A DNA stretch of 64,000 nucleotides, taken from Microcystis aeruginosa NIES-4325. Its GTDB lineage: Bacteria > Cyanobacteriota > Cyanobacteriia > Cyanobacteriales > Microcystaceae. A program made the translations under genes and the position numbers. The notes under the pieces were generated by a model. The model searched no databases and was not told the origin of the DNA. It saw nothing but the letters and a program-made list of their open reading frames with translations. How positions within the stretch are numbered: the first letter of the stretch is position 1; each line of letters begins with the position of its first letter. Below are positions 51,183-61,012 of this stretch, piece by piece. The stretch spans positions 22,961 through 86,960 of the forward strand of contig NZ_BJKP01000011.1 of assembly GCF_008974145.1 (NCBI RefSeq), written 5' to 3'.

Positions 51183-52211
51183 AGATATTGGTCCTTCGAT
51201 CAATCGTGCAAAACCTAGGCATATCCAATCAATCTGACAAATAAAAGGTAAGTCCGGCTGCATAAATCTAAAAACCTTGTTGGATCAGATTTTTAGACTT
51301 TTTGGTTTCCAAAAAGTGCCAGGGATTGGATCGATCGGGGGGAAATTGGCTCTCTTATTCTTGGTGTGTTTAACTTATATAGGAGTGATCAATCTTTGTG
51401 TCCTCTGTGTCTCTGTGGTTGCTTCCACACCCCCGCCCCCACCAACCAACTTTTTGCCGCAAACCCTAGATAGTTAACAGTTTCCCATCCCCAGTAGCTA
51501 ATCTGGATACTTTCCTCGCAGCACATCTGGTACATTTTGTCAAAAAAAGTTTTTCACTTTAACATAAGTACACATATTTTTGACAAAAGATCTTTTTCGT
51601 CAAAGGAGCAATTGGCAAGTTTTTACTGGGCACGAATTAGTCATCCTAGACGTGGTAAGGGTTTCAAGGTACAAGTGCTAAAAATGCACAGAGTAACCCA
51701 ATTCTTAGATTTTAGCAGCCGGCTGTAACTATTGCAATCTCGTTGACAAATAGGAATTTTTCTCAATTATTTTTTAAGAAAAGTAAAGATGAAGGAATGT
51801 AAATTTAAATCTTCTCAAGTATATTCAGATTTTGATAAATTTTTATTATACAAAGACCAGTGATCAGATTTGATTTTTCAGCGAACGGTATTAGGTGGGG
51901 AGTCAGCTAAAACCACTCCAATACCCAAGATGGCTGAGGTTTCAGGTAAGGGGCGAAATCGCCGATTATCCCCGTAATCATTGCGACTATTACCGCCGTA
52001 CTCGCTCTTTGCCCTCTGCCTAGAGGAATCCCACTTGGCACGACCAGAAACCGCCCGATGTTCAATACCACTTTCTAGCTACTTGGTCAATACTCTATAG
52101 AATGAATTAATAATTCTCGGAGGTAAATGATAACGATAACTGATCAATGGTTGAAAAGAAGAGACGGCTGTGATAGGGTCGTCGTAATATTTCTTAACTT
52201 CTTTAGAGATC
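51183..52211. other. Gene-free stretch of about 1 kb, with repeat and decayed coding scraps
   Basis: It includes a MITE family B copy (about 51348-51440, right end lost) and the GCCGCAAACCCTAGAT scrap shared with 43262-43277. Between 51537 and 51728 a 63-codon frame exists with no family resemblance. On the minus strand from 52078 to 51878 an open stretch without a start codon reads FRPLPETSAILGIGVVL, resembling a PEP-CTERM-type tail. I do not call either as a gene. Confidence 0.35.
51348..51440. repeat. MITE family B, copy 4 (truncated on the right)
   Basis: It begins GGCTCTCTTATTCTTGGTG, keeps TTTAACTTATATAGGAGTGA and TTTGTGTCCTCTGTGTCTCT, but lacks the right inverted end. Confidence 0.65.
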
Positions 52212-52867
52212 ATGAAAACCTTATCTATGTCTTTGGTGTTAGCTGGCGTTAGTAGTTCTCTTGTACTGATGGGGGGGTAAACCCTGTCCGCGCGGTGGTT
52301 CTGATCGGGAATCTCCCGCCAACGAATGATGATCAGGCTACTGCCATTAGTGTTGATAACGAGCGGGTAAGAGCGCTCGCCTTTACCCTACCCGCGGGTA
52401 ACAATTACAGCCTCGACAACGCAATCCTGCGACTCCGTAACCTCCGTATCGTCAGTCCCGCAGACATTCCCCTCGTCCAGATTCGCAATGATGGGGGCAG
52501 CAATCCGGGCAGTACCGTCCTAGCCAGTTTCACCAATCCCCCCAATCTAGGACCGGGAACCTTTGACTACACCTTCACTCCCACTGCCCCCTTCACGTTT
52601 ATTGCGGGGACGAAATACTGGTTAACCGTTGCCAGCACCCAAGGGCAGTTCGGCTGGAACATCGGTACGACTCCGGGTATAACCCCGACGGGAATCGCGA
52701 CGCTATCGGGAAACCGAGTGAGTAATAACGGTGGATCGACTTTCTCTAATTCTGCCAATTTCAACAGTTTCCAGATCAACGCAACCAAGGTTCCCGAACC
52801 TAGTGCGATTGCGGCGTTGTCCCTGTTCGGATTGGGATTACTGGGGGTTAAAGGTCGTCGGAACTAG
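52212..52867 (+). CDS. PEP-CTERM surface protein, choice-of-anchor R-like; frame broken by a G7 tract in the signal peptide
   Basis: ATG 52212 opens MKTLSMSLVLAGVSSSLVLM, a signal peptide core, then seven Gs put the frame onto TAA at 52278-52280. With eight Gs it reads on as GGVNPVRAVVLIGNLPPTND, with a good cleavage site at VRA, giving about 218 residues. The body contains SNPGSTVLASFTNPPNLGPG and FIAGTKYWLTVASTQG, as in choice-of-anchor R proteins. It ends in KVPEPSAIAAL, a hydrophobic helix and GRRN, a PEP-CTERM signal. It is the counterpart of 6074-6761. Without the extra G, the body could only start at a GTG near 52295 and would lack a signal peptide. Confidence 0.75.
52271..52277 (+). 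repeat. Poly-G7 tract, candidate slippage site
   Basis: Seven Gs lie in the last part of the signal-peptide core and one more G restores the frame. As in the gene at 6074-6761, the in-frame number is eight. Confidence 0.75.
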
Positions 52868-52910
52868 GGGTAACAGTAGGTTGATTCATCAATCAACCTA
52901 CTGTTACCCC
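52867..52910 (+). terminator. Perfect 20-bp hairpin at the PEP-CTERM stop codon
   Basis: GGGGTAACAGTAGGTTGATT (52867-52886), the loop CATC and its exact complement (52891-52910) form an uninterrupted 20-pair stem that begins on the last base of the stop codon. No T run follows, so a role in transcript stability or rho-independent stopping without a U tract is inferred. Confidence 0.6.
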
Positions 52911-52989
52911 CCCGATGTCGTAGGGCTGATTGATTCTCTCTTATGTCATTCTCTCAAATCCTTATCTGGCAACATTTTAAGTCGATTTC

Positions 52990-53135
52990 GGCTCTCTTAT
53001 TCTTTGTGTGATCAGTTTAACTTAATATAGGAACGATCAATCTTTGTGTCCTCTGTGTCTCTGTGGTTCCTTCCACACCCCCGCCAGCAGGACTGTATCT
53101 TAGAATATATTTTACCCACCAAACCCAAGAGAGCC
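52990..53135. repeat. MITE family B, copy 5 (full form)
   Basis: It runs from GGCTCTCTTATTCTTTGTG to CCCAAGAGAGCC and has the central TGTATCTTAGAATATAT. It ends 12 bases before the DUF3598 gene stop. Confidence 0.75.
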
Positions 53136-53147
53136 TTATTTTTTACC

Positions 53148-53972
53148 TTAAAACACCTTTTCCTCCGTCACCAGAGTAATACCCGTCCATTCTCCCTTCT
53201 GATCATAAGAACGAATTAAGCGCTGTCTTTGAGTAGGAGAAAGTAACCAACCCACCTCTAAAACAAAAGGATGACCGGCAGTAATTTTCAGAGGTGTATT
53301 ACAGGAAGCTCCATCAGGCAGCAGCAGAATTTGCACCGGCAGCGGACTATTTTCAAACAACAATCTTTGTCCTTCAATACGAGCGCTAGAAGTAATTTGA
53401 CTATCACCAAAAGTCAAAGTTTGCGAGAGATAATTATCCCCCTGACGCTCGATCGATACATGGGTAGAATAGGCAGCAGAATTATAAAAATCCCGTCCCG
53501 TTGTCACTGCTTGTCCTCGCCATTGACCCAGTAATTGCTCCACCGTTAACATCGCTCTTTCTGGTGACTGAGAATCAACTAACTTTTCCCGAATTAAAGT
53601 CAAGCGATCGAACTCACAGCGTTCATTAAATAACTGTACGATTCTTAATCGTCTGTCTCCAGAGATTAACCCAAATTCTGCTCCGAATGGTGAGGAAAAA
53701 CTACTAAAATATAAAGAACCTTGGCAAAAAGCTCCCGTCTGGCTAAATAGAATACCCTGGTGGAGAGAACTATACTCTAAAATCAAATCTTCCGGCACTC
53801 GATCGCTGTAGAAACGGCGGACTAATTGACGAATCGATCGATTATTATTAATGCCTTGCAAAGATACCAAAGTCGGGGTATCTTCGATCAAGTCGCCTTG
53901 GGGAGACATACGGGTAAAAGAACCTTGCCATTGACCGAGATTTTTTAGTAAACATTCCCACTGGGAGAGCAT
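53148..53972 (-). CDS. DUF3598 family protein
   Basis: Read leftward from ATG 53972 ([20 protein letters not shown]), the 274-residue protein has two lipocalin-like halves, each with a LGQW-type motif ([20 protein letters not shown] in the second). This fits DUF3598, a calycin-like family related to bilin lyases. A longer frame up to 54038 is possible but less likely. It is divergent from panD, and their starts are 37-55 bases apart. Confidence 0.8.
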   Translation of the reverse strand: MLSQWECLLKNLGQWQGSFTRMSPQGDLIEDTPTLVSLQGINNNRSIRQLVRRFYSDRVPEDLILEYSSLHQGILFSQTGAFCQGSLYFSSFSSPFGAEFGLISGDRRLRIVQLFNERCEFDRLTLIREKLVDSQSPERAMLTVEQLLGQWRGQAVTTGRDFYNSAAYSTHVSIERQGDNYLSQTLTFGDSQITSSARIEGQRLLFENSPLPVQILLLPDGASCNTPLKITAGHPFVLEVGWLLSPTQRQRLIRSYDQKGEWTGITLVTEEKVF

Positions 53973-54009
53973 AATAATTGAGGTAATTGGGGGAAATAGG
54001 ACAAAATAC

Positions 54010-54429
54010 ATGGGAACAATTCGATTAATGCACGCCAAACTTCATCGAGTGCGCGTCAGCGAGGCTAACGTCGATTATGTCGGCAGTATCACGATCGATC
54101 GAGAATTGATCGATCGGGTCGGTATTTTGCCCCTTGAAGAGGTGGATGTGGTCAATCTTAGCAATGGTAAGCGCTTTTCTACCTACGTTTTCCCCGGCCA
54201 AACCGGGGAAATTTGCCCCAACGGTGGTGCGGCGCTGCTCTGTCAACCAGGAGATATTTTGATTATCTATGCCTACGAACAACGTCCGCGGCAAGAAGTT
54301 CTCGAAAAGGGTCATTTTGCCAAAGTTCTCGTCGCTGATGCTGAAAATCGCTGTCAGCAATTTTTTGAACAGAGCCTAATTCCCCGGGGTAATGGTCGGG
54401 GAGTGGAATTCTATAGCCAAGAATGCTGA
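54010..54429 (+). CDS. panD: Aspartate 1-decarboxylase (PanD)
   Basis: PanD makes beta-alanine for coenzyme A from aspartate. The 139-residue proenzyme has the self-cleavage site [16 protein letters not shown] (Gly-Ser near residue 25, giving the pyruvoyl group), [20 protein letters not shown] and [19 protein letters not shown]. The start may be ATG 54010 or ATG 54028. It shares its upstream region with the divergent DUF3598 gene and is 75 bases before the ArsA-type gene. Confidence 0.93.
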   Translation: MGTIRLMHAKLHRVRVSEANVDYVGSITIDRELIDRVGILPLEEVDVVNLSNGKRFSTYVFPGQTGEICPNGGAALLCQPGDILIIYAYEQRPRQEVLEKGHFAKVLVADAENRCQQFFEQSLIPRGNGRGVEFYSQEC

Positions 54430-54503
54430 TTCTTGTCCCAAATTTGTTAACTTTCCCGTCATAATAAGAATAAGTAATGTAAATTTTCTTAGAATCAGCC
54501 CCC

Positions 54504-55691
54504 ATGCGTGTAATTCTCATGACCGGTAAAGGAGGCGTGGGTAAAACCTCCGTCGCCGCCGCTACAGGACTCCGCTGCGCCGAACTTGGCTATAAAACCC
54601 TAGTTCTCAGCACCGATCCCGCTCACTCTCTCGCTGACAGTTTCGATCTCGAATTAGGTCACGATCCTCGTTTGGTACGTCCCCATCTTTGGGGGGCAGA
54701 ATTAGACGCACTAATGGAATTAGAAGGCAACTGGGGCGCAGTAAAACGTTACATTACTCAGGTATTGCAAGCTAGGGGTTTAGATGGAGTACAAGCGGAA
54801 GAATTAGCGATTTTACCCGGAATGGATGAGATTTTCGGCTTAGTTCGCATGAAACGCCACTACGATGAGGGTACTTATGATGTGTTGATTATCGATTCCG
54901 CACCGACGGGGACAGCTTTACGATTGTTGAGTTTGCCAGAAGTGGGCGGTTGGTACATGAGAAGATTTTACAAACCGTTACAGGGAATGTCGGTGGCATT
55001 GCGACCACTGGTGGAACCTTTTTTTCGACCGATCGCCGGTTTTTCCCTGCCGGACAAGGAAGTTATGGATGCTCCCTACGAGTTTTATGAGCAGATCGAG
55101 GCTTTAGAAAAGGTTTTGACCGATAATACTCAAACCTCGGTTCGTTTGGTGACAAACCCCGAAAAAATGGTGATTAAGGAGTCTTTACGCGCCCATGCCT
55201 ACCTAAGTCTCTATAATGTTTCCACCGATTTGATTATTGCTAATCGGATTATTCCCGACAAAGTAACCGATCCTTTCTTTGCCCGTTGGAAAGAAAATCA
55301 ACAGGGTTATAAACAGGAAATTTACGATAATTTTCATCCTTTACCAGTTAAAGAAGTTCCTCTCTACTCGGAAGAAATGTGTGGTTTACCCGCTTTGGAA
55401 AGACTGAAAGAAACTCTTTTTGCTGGGGAAGATCCGACTAAGGTTTATTACCAAGAAAACACCATTCGGGTAGTTCAACAGGAAAATAATTACAGTCTGG
55501 AATTATATTTACCCGGCATACCCAAGGAACAAATACAACTAAATAAAACTGGAGACGAGTTAAATATTCGCATTGGGAATCACCGTCGTAATTTAGTCTT
55601 ACCCCAAGCTTTAGCAGCCCTGAAACCTTCCGGGGCAAAAATGGAAGATGATTACCTGAAAATCTCTTTTAGCAACGTGGTGAAAGTTTGA
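54504..55691 (+). CDS. ArsA/Get3-type ATPase with C-terminal Hsp20-like domain
   Basis: Residues 1-14 carry the deviant Walker A loop [13 protein letters not shown], followed by [15 protein letters not shown] and [14 protein letters not shown], typical of ArsA/Get3 GTP/ATPases. The last 80 residues ([20 protein letters not shown]) form an Hsp20-like domain often fused to cyanobacterial ArsA paralogues. The CxxC zinc pair of Get3 is not evident. It may act in protein targeting rather than arsenite export. Its stop overlaps the hairpin at 55699. Confidence 0.85.
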   Translation: MRVILMTGKGGVGKTSVAAATGLRCAELGYKTLVLSTDPAHSLADSFDLELGHDPRLVRPHLWGAELDALMELEGNWGAVKRYITQVLQARGLDGVQAEELAILPGMDEIFGLVRMKRHYDEGTYDVLIIDSAPTGTALRLLSLPEVGGWYMRRFYKPLQGMSVALRPLVEPFFRPIAGFSLPDKEVMDAPYEFYEQIEALEKVLTDNTQTSVRLVTNPEKMVIKESLRAHAYLSLYNVSTDLIIANRIIPDKVTDPFFARWKENQQGYKQEIYDNFHPLPVKEVPLYSEEMCGLPALERLKETLFAGEDPTKVYYQENTIRVVQQENNYSLELYLPGIPKEQIQLNKTGDELNIRIGNHRRNLVLPQALAALKPSGAKMEDDYLKISFSNVVKV

Positions 55692-55698
55692 CATACTC

Positions 55699-55726
55699 CC
55701 CCCGTCAAGCTAGGCTGTGACGGGGG
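55699..55726 (+). repeat. IS200/IS605-type end hairpin, possibly reused as terminator
   Basis: CCCCCGTCA and TGACGGGGG form a 9-bp stem with a 10-base loop, followed by ATTCTTT. The lead-in TTTGACATACTCCC also occurs at 4252-4284 without the second arm. It lies eight bases after the arsA stop and could end that transcript. Confidence 0.5.
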
Positions 55727-55747
55727 ATTCTTTCCATATCCCTAGCA

Positions 55748-56330
55748 ATGGACGCGACCACCATTGGCAGTAAATTTGTAGTTTTGTCGATTAATGTCTT
55801 GCTGGCGGGCAGTGGGATTCCCATCGCTTGGTAGATCATCAGGGCTAATCAACTGGGCAGCTGGAAACCTCACTGACAAAAACTGATCAGACAGATCAAA
55901 GAAGCGGTTCCTAATGGCTGGACTGTAATTGTCCCAGCCGACCGCGGCCTGTACGCGCCTTGGCTGTATCAAGTGATTGTGGAAGCTGGCTGGCATCCGT
56001 TTTTAGGCATTAACCAGCAAGGACTGGTCAAAATTTCCCCTCACGGTCGATGGCAGCCCTTAGATGACCTAGTTTCAGCCCCTGGACAATCTGTGTTTAC
56101 CGTGACCTCAAATCCGACGGCTGGCAATGGCAAAACACAAAGTCTGCTTGACCCAGAGCGTGCCGAACGCCTTTGGTTAGCTATGTAGCCACTCTCTGGA
56201 TGGTTATGCTGGGTGGAGAAGCCGAAAATCAATTTCCTGAACCCAATTTGGCGCCACTTCCCCCCCCAACACACTGTCTTTGGAAAAACTCTCCACCTCA
56301 AACCCTGACGTCAGATTTCTTGTTTTCTTC
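55748..56330 (+). pseudogene. Decayed DDE transposase (IS4-like)
   Basis: Fragments of a DDE transposase are visible on the plus strand: MDATTIGSKFVVLSINVLL, then VPNGWTVIVPADRGLYAPWL (the central catalytic aspartate), then AGWHPFLGINQQGLVKI and HGRWQPLDDLV. Stops and shifts interrupt the frame and no start or complete terminal part remains. The downstream 56343-56428 segment is the element's 3' end and recurs inverted at 8128-8213. Confidence 0.7.
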
Positions 56331-56483
56331 TGGGTTCTATTACCCTAGTTGCTGATTTACTGAAAGGTTTATCGATTCACCTTCATCGTTGGAGTTCTTT
56401 CCCTCCCACCCCCGTTGATGCTTTTTACTACTCCCCAACGGGGGGTTTGGATTGAGTGATAAAATCGGAAGTAATACTAAATC

Positions 56484-56562
56484 CGTTGAGTATAGGCTGC
56501 ATATCAGGAGAGGCACTCATGCAAAAGGGGGAATAAATAATCAGCTTTTAATAACCAGATTG
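56484..56562. repeat. Dispersed repeat element H, inverted copy without the hairpin core
   Basis: ATCCGTTGAGTA, GGCACTCATGCAAAAGGGGG and AATAAATAATCAGCTTTTAA match, in reverse, the flanks of the element at 6950-7056, but the 15-bp hairpin is replaced by unrelated sequence. Confidence 0.55.
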
Positions 56563-56706
56563 GCTCTTCTAGGTTCTCTGTGATAAGTTTAACTTACATA
56601 GGATTGATCGATCTTTGTGTCCTTTGTGTCTTTGTGGTTCGTTCCACCCCCTCGCTAGGAGGAATGTATCTTAGAATACATTTTACCCACCAAACCTGGG
56701 AGAGCC
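56562..56706. repeat. MITE family B, copy 6 (full form)
   Basis: It begins GGCTCTTCTAGGTTCTCTG and ends CTGGGAGAGCC, with the central TGTATCTTAGAATACAT. Confidence 0.75.
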
Positions 56707-56780
56707 CCAGATTTAGTATAATTAATCTTGCTTAGGTACTTCAGACTGCACCAGAGAAAGAAGAAGGGGACTTTTTTAAC

Positions 56781-58202
56781 TTACCTCCGTGGCATATTTG
56801 CTCCTTTAATCGTATCGCGGATGACGATTTTTTGTTCTTTGGAATAACCGGCAAAAGAACGAGTAGCGAGTAACTCGATTTCTACCCCAGTACCCGATCG
56901 CAAAGATTCCACAGGTAAGGGTAATTGGCCGATATCCAGAATAAATTGATTGCCCTCCTGTCTGACCAAATTAGCAGGCATATCTCCTTCATAGCGAGTG
57001 ACAAAATCAGTTCTGGGACTGGTTTGCAGGTCATCTGCTTGCCAACGGGTGACGCGATAACGCAGTTTAAATTTAGTGCCGATTAAATTCGATTGGGAAG
57101 CTTTATCCTCCAGAAACAGCCTTAAATTAGTACCATTTCCTGTAATACCTTTTGCTTCTAATTGGGTGACATCTCGTTCAAAAACAGCATTATAAACGAC
57201 AAATTCCGTAACATTATTGCGTTTTTGAGTGGTTCCCTCAATCCAGAGGTCACTGGGGACAGTTACCTTCATTTCCTTTTGATCATCGAGGGTTAAAGTA
57301 AAACGCTGATTAGCAAACCGGTTAAACTCTTGGGGCGCATTCCAAATTAAAATAAAAGAACGTTCCGATCGATCTACTAAAATCCGATATTGATCATCGA
57401 TCAGCGAACCGGGGGCAAATAAAGACATGGCCCCGGTGCGAGTTTCCCAACTATTTTTAGATAGAATATAACCCCGTTCTTTTAACTCCGCCAGGGGAAC
57501 AGTTGCGCTCGGTTGATCGGCAGTTAAAGGGCGATCGATTTGAATTAAAGTTAACTGTCCTAAACGCCCCTCGCGACCGTTACGGCCATTATTACCCGTC
57601 GCCCCATCGAGACCATCCTGACAGCTAAATTCTCTGGTGGTACAGCTATAATTGGCATCACCTGGCCTACCGCTACAGGTTTGAATTGTCCAGAAGGGTT
57701 GGGAACAGCGACAACCCTTACCGCCTTGGCCTCCCTGACCCCCAAAACCCCCGGCCCCTCCGGCCGCATTGACCGTTACTTGTCTTAAAAAATCTAAATT
57801 AGTGGCATAGAGGGTTAAAGCGCCCCCATTGCCCCCATCACCACCATCACCCCCATTGCCTCCGTTACCACCACCGGCCGCCTGGAGATTTCGTGTGACG
57901 TTGCTAGGTTGACCGCTACAGTTGCCATCGCTGCCGTTGCTGCCATTTTCACCATCGACCCCTTTTTGTCCTGAAATATCGAGTTTTAGGGGAGAACCAT
58001 CGAGAAAAAGGGTTAAACTATCACTATTTCTGCCTTGGCTGCCGACCTTGCCAACTTTCCCGCTTTGGCCCTGTTTACCGAAAGTCTGTACATCGGAACC
58101 TTGGGCTAACCAAGAACAGCGATCGCCCATCACCGTGGCGGGCATTAGGTACGGTAAAGGGAGAAAAAAGGTGAATATTAATGATTTAGCCCAGAAATTC
58201 AT
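56781..58202 (-). CDS. Secreted glycine-rich collagen-like protein
   Basis: Read leftward from ATG 58202 the protein (473 residues) has a signal peptide (MNFWAKSLIFTFFLPLPYLM). It then has long runs of Gly-X-Y-like repeats: GQSGKVGKVGSQG, GGNGGNGGDGGDGGNGG and GGFGGQGGQGGKG, with clustered cysteines (CRCSQPFWTIQTC). The C-terminal 240 residues are non-repetitive. It is probably an extracellular or outer-surface structural protein. An earlier in-frame ATG at 58238 would lengthen the leader. The gene is divergent from glgC. Confidence 0.75.
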   Translation of the reverse strand: MNFWAKSLIFTFFLPLPYLMPATVMGDRCSWLAQGSDVQTFGKQGQSGKVGKVGSQGRNSDSLTLFLDGSPLKLDISGQKGVDGENGSNGSDGNCSGQPSNVTRNLQAAGGGNGGNGGDGGDGGNGGALTLYATNLDFLRQVTVNAAGGAGGFGGQGGQGGKGCRCSQPFWTIQTCSGRPGDANYSCTTREFSCQDGLDGATGNNGRNGREGRLGQLTLIQIDRPLTADQPSATVPLAELKERGYILSKNSWETRTGAMSLFAPGSLIDDQYRILVDRSERSFILIWNAPQEFNRFANQRFTLTLDDQKEMKVTVPSDLWIEGTTQKRNNVTEFVVYNAVFERDVTQLEAKGITGNGTNLRLFLEDKASQSNLIGTKFKLRYRVTRWQADDLQTSPRTDFVTRYEGDMPANLVRQEGNQFILDIGQLPLPVESLRSGTGVEIELLATRSFAGYSKEQKIVIRDTIKGANMPRR

Positions 58203-58351
58203 GATTTTAGCGAATTTATCCGCAAAGACTCCGATCAATTCCCTCTTGATGACTTTTAGATCTAGATTTTTGTTTCCCCTCTATCAATAAGGTGCGCTAT
58301 CATCCTACACTTACTGTGAGAAGGAAACAGCCAATCGCGAGGGTTACGCGC

Positions 58352-59641
58352 GTGAAAAAAGTATTAGCTATTATCTTAGGTGGCGGGGCCGGAACTCGCC
58401 TTTATCCGTTAACGAAACTGCGGGCAAAACCTGCCGTCCCCCTAGCGGGAAAATATCGCCTGATTGATATTCCCGTCAGCAATTGTATTAACTCCCAGAT
58501 TGACAAAATCTATGTGTTGACGCAATTTAATTCCGCTTCTCTCAATCGTCACCTCAATCGTACCTATAATTTTACGGGTTTTAGTGATGGTTTCGTGGAA
58601 GTTTTGGCGGCTCAACAAACCATGGAGAATCCTCAATGGTTCCAAGGCACGGCCGACGCAGTACGACAATACATCTGGACGATGAAGGATTGGGATATCG
58701 ACGAATATCTAATCCTCTCGGGAGATCATCTCTATCGCATGGACTACAGCCAGTTCATCGAACGCCATCGGGAAACCAACGCCGATATCACTTTATCCGT
58801 GGTTCCCATCGATGAACGTCGGGCTTCCGCTTTTGGGGTGATGAAAATTAATGATTCGGGGCGAATTGTCGATTTTTATGAGAAACCCAAAGGGGCAGAA
58901 TTGGAAAGAATGCGGGTAGATACGACGATTTTAGGCTTAAGTCCCGACCAGGCCCGTCAAAGTCCCTACATTGCTTCCATGGGAATTTATGTCTTTAAAA
59001 AGAATGTTTTAATCGATCTGCTCGATGCCAATAAAGAACAGACCGATTTCGGCAAGGAAATTATTCCCTCGGCGGCTAAAGACTACAATCTTCAGGCTTA
59101 TTTATTTAAGGGTTACTGGGAAGATATCGGGACGATTGAAGCCTTTTATGAGTCTAATCTCGCCTTGACCCAACAACCCAATCCCGCCTTTAGTTTCTAC
59201 GACGAAAAAGCCCCCATCTATACCCGTTCTCGCTATCTGCCCCCCACAAAAATGCTCAATTGTACGGTGACAGAATCGATGATTTCTGAAGGTTGTATTC
59301 TCAAAGAATGTCGCATCCATCACTCGATTTTAGGTATTCGTAGTCGAGTCGGCAAAGACTGCACGATCGAGGATACAATGCTGATGGGATCCGACTTTTA
59401 TGAGTCTTTCCCCGAACGTGGAAGTCTGATCGGAAATGGCAAAATTCCCGTGGGTATCGGCCCTGGTTCGACTATTCGTCGGGCAATTGTGGACAAAAAT
59501 GCTCGCATTGGTGCCAATGTTTTAATTGTTAACAAGGATCGTGTGGAAGAAGCTAATCGCGAAGATTTAGGTTTCTATGTTCGCAGCGGCATCGTGGTTA
59601 TTTTCAAAAATGCCACTATTCCCGACGGGACGGTGATTTAA
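58352..59641 (+). CDS. glgC: Glucose-1-phosphate adenylyltransferase (GlgC)
   Basis: ADP-glucose pyrophosphorylase, the committed step of glycogen synthesis. The nucleotide-binding loop [20 protein letters not shown] near residue 6, [20 protein letters not shown] and [13 protein letters not shown] are diagnostic. GTG 58352 (VKKVLAI) gives 429 residues, the usual cyanobacterial length; the frame also extends to GTG 58292. It is expected to respond to 3-phosphoglycerate and phosphate. Confidence 0.95.
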   Translation: MKKVLAIILGGGAGTRLYPLTKLRAKPAVPLAGKYRLIDIPVSNCINSQIDKIYVLTQFNSASLNRHLNRTYNFTGFSDGFVEVLAAQQTMENPQWFQGTADAVRQYIWTMKDWDIDEYLILSGDHLYRMDYSQFIERHRETNADITLSVVPIDERRASAFGVMKINDSGRIVDFYEKPKGAELERMRVDTTILGLSPDQARQSPYIASMGIYVFKKNVLIDLLDANKEQTDFGKEIIPSAAKDYNLQAYLFKGYWEDIGTIEAFYESNLALTQQPNPAFSFYDEKAPIYTRSRYLPPTKMLNCTVTESMISEGCILKECRIHHSILGIRSRVGKDCTIEDTMLMGSDFYESFPERGSLIGNGKIPVGIGPGSTIRRAIVDKNARIGANVLIVNKDRVEEANREDLGFYVRSGIVVIFKNATIPDGTVI

Positions 59642-59914
59642 TCTATCAGTTATCAGTTATTGGTTTTTTTAGTTATCAGCTTTGCCATTTTTCTGGTTAT
59701 TATCGCCTTGCTCTAGCTGAAGCCATCAGCCTTCAGCTAATTACCTAGACAATTCCCTTGAAACCCTATCCTTTTCTAGAAGTAATGGCCAAATCTCCCG
59801 AGCAGCTCTTCTGAAAAATAAGAAATTTCTATATTTTTGGCTCTGATTCTAGGTTTTCAATTAACCTTAAATGAAAAGCCTAGTACTTGGATAGAAGCCA
59901 TTCAAAGGATATTT

Positions 59915-61012
59915 ATGAAAGCCAAAATTGCGATCGCTTGTCAGGGAGGCGGCAGTCAAACTGCTTTTACTGCCGGTGCCTTGAAAGCATTATTTGACAA
60001 TAAAGTGCAAGATTACTTTAACATTGTCAGTCTCAGTGGGACTTCTGGCGGTGCTATCTGTGCCTTTTTCATCTGGTATGCTCTCAAAAAAGGTGATAGC
60101 ATCGTTTGGAAAAGAATGATTGATTTTTGGGAAGATAATAGCGCTCGAACTCCCCAAGAAAAGCTGTTTAATGACTCAGCCATTAAAGCGCTAGAATTGG
60201 CCAGCAAAGGATTAATTCCCCAGTATAATCTCAGTCCTTCCTCTCCGATTACTAAAACCTTATTTTCTATAGCTACCTACGGTTTACGCAGTCGCTTTAC
60301 CAACTTTGATCAGTTACTAAGAGCGCATATTGATTTCTCGGAATTAGCCACTTGGGGAGCTAAACCAGAACCCCCAATTTTATTAATTGGGGCCTGTAAT
60401 ATCCTGACAGGAAAGTTAAGTAAATTTAACTCGCGCCAGGAAGCAGTTAAAATTGAACATATCCTCGCTTCTGCTTGTGTTCCTAACATTTTTCCTGCTG
60501 TCACCATTGAAACTATGGCCTACTGGGATGGACTATTCTCCGATAATCCCCCCATCCGTTCTTTAATTCGCCGTGAATTTGTTGGAGTCGAAAATATTCC
60601 CGATGAAATTTGGGTAATTAAAATTAATCCCACCTCCAGAGACAAGATACCCGTGCAATCCGATGATATTGCTGATCGCCGTAATGAATTAGAAGGCAAT
60701 GTTTCCCTATTTCAAGGTCTGGATCAGATTGAGTTGATCAATCAATTATTTCTTAAAGGAGCCTTTAAAGAGGAATACCTGCGCGAGATCGGATTAACAG
60801 AACCATTAAAAATTCCTAAATCTTTCCCGGAAGATCCCGATCAGGATTACCATATCCCGATGCTCGAAATGTCGGCGGAATTAGCCGATAGTCTCAACTA
60901 TGAAAGTAAACTCGATCGCTCTCCTGCCAATATCCAGCGTCTGATTGCTGACGGGGAAAAACAGGGAAAACAGTTTCTAGAAAATCGACTAAAAGCTATG
61001 GGTTTAAGATAA
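59915..61012 (+). CDS. Patatin-like phospholipase family protein
   Basis: The 365-residue protein begins MKAKIAIACQGGGSQTAFTA (oxyanion loop QGGGSQ), has the nucleophile motif SGTSGG at Ser44, and the dyad aspartate in YWDGLFSDNPP near residue 206. It probably hydrolyses acyl ester bonds; the lipid substrate is not known. The ATG at 59915 is preferred because it begins the patatin motif, while the frame is open from 59837. It is followed by a MITE-type repeat. Confidence 0.85.
   Translation: MKAKIAIACQGGGSQTAFTAGALKALFDNKVQDYFNIVSLSGTSGGAICAFFIWYALKKGDSIVWKRMIDFWEDNSARTPQEKLFNDSAIKALELASKGLIPQYNLSPSSPITKTLFSIATYGLRSRFTNFDQLLRAHIDFSELATWGAKPEPPILLIGACNILTGKLSKFNSRQEAVKIEHILASACVPNIFPAVTIETMAYWDGLFSDNPPIRSLIRREFVGVENIPDEIWVIKINPTSRDKIPVQSDDIADRRNELEGNVSLFQGLDQIELINQLFLKGAFKEEYLREIGLTEPLKIPKSFPEDPDQDYHIPMLEMSAELADSLNYESKLDRSPANIQRLIADGEKQGKQFLENRLKAMGLR

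Noticed and set aside
51277-51477. Open frame of 66 codons
   Set aside because: Its second half lies in MITE family B copy 4, and no family resemblance or good ribosome site is seen.
51537-51728. Short frame with FSSKEQLASFYWARISHPRR
   Set aside because: No family, no ribosome site and no conserved neighbours. It may be a gene scrap, but there is no support for calling it.
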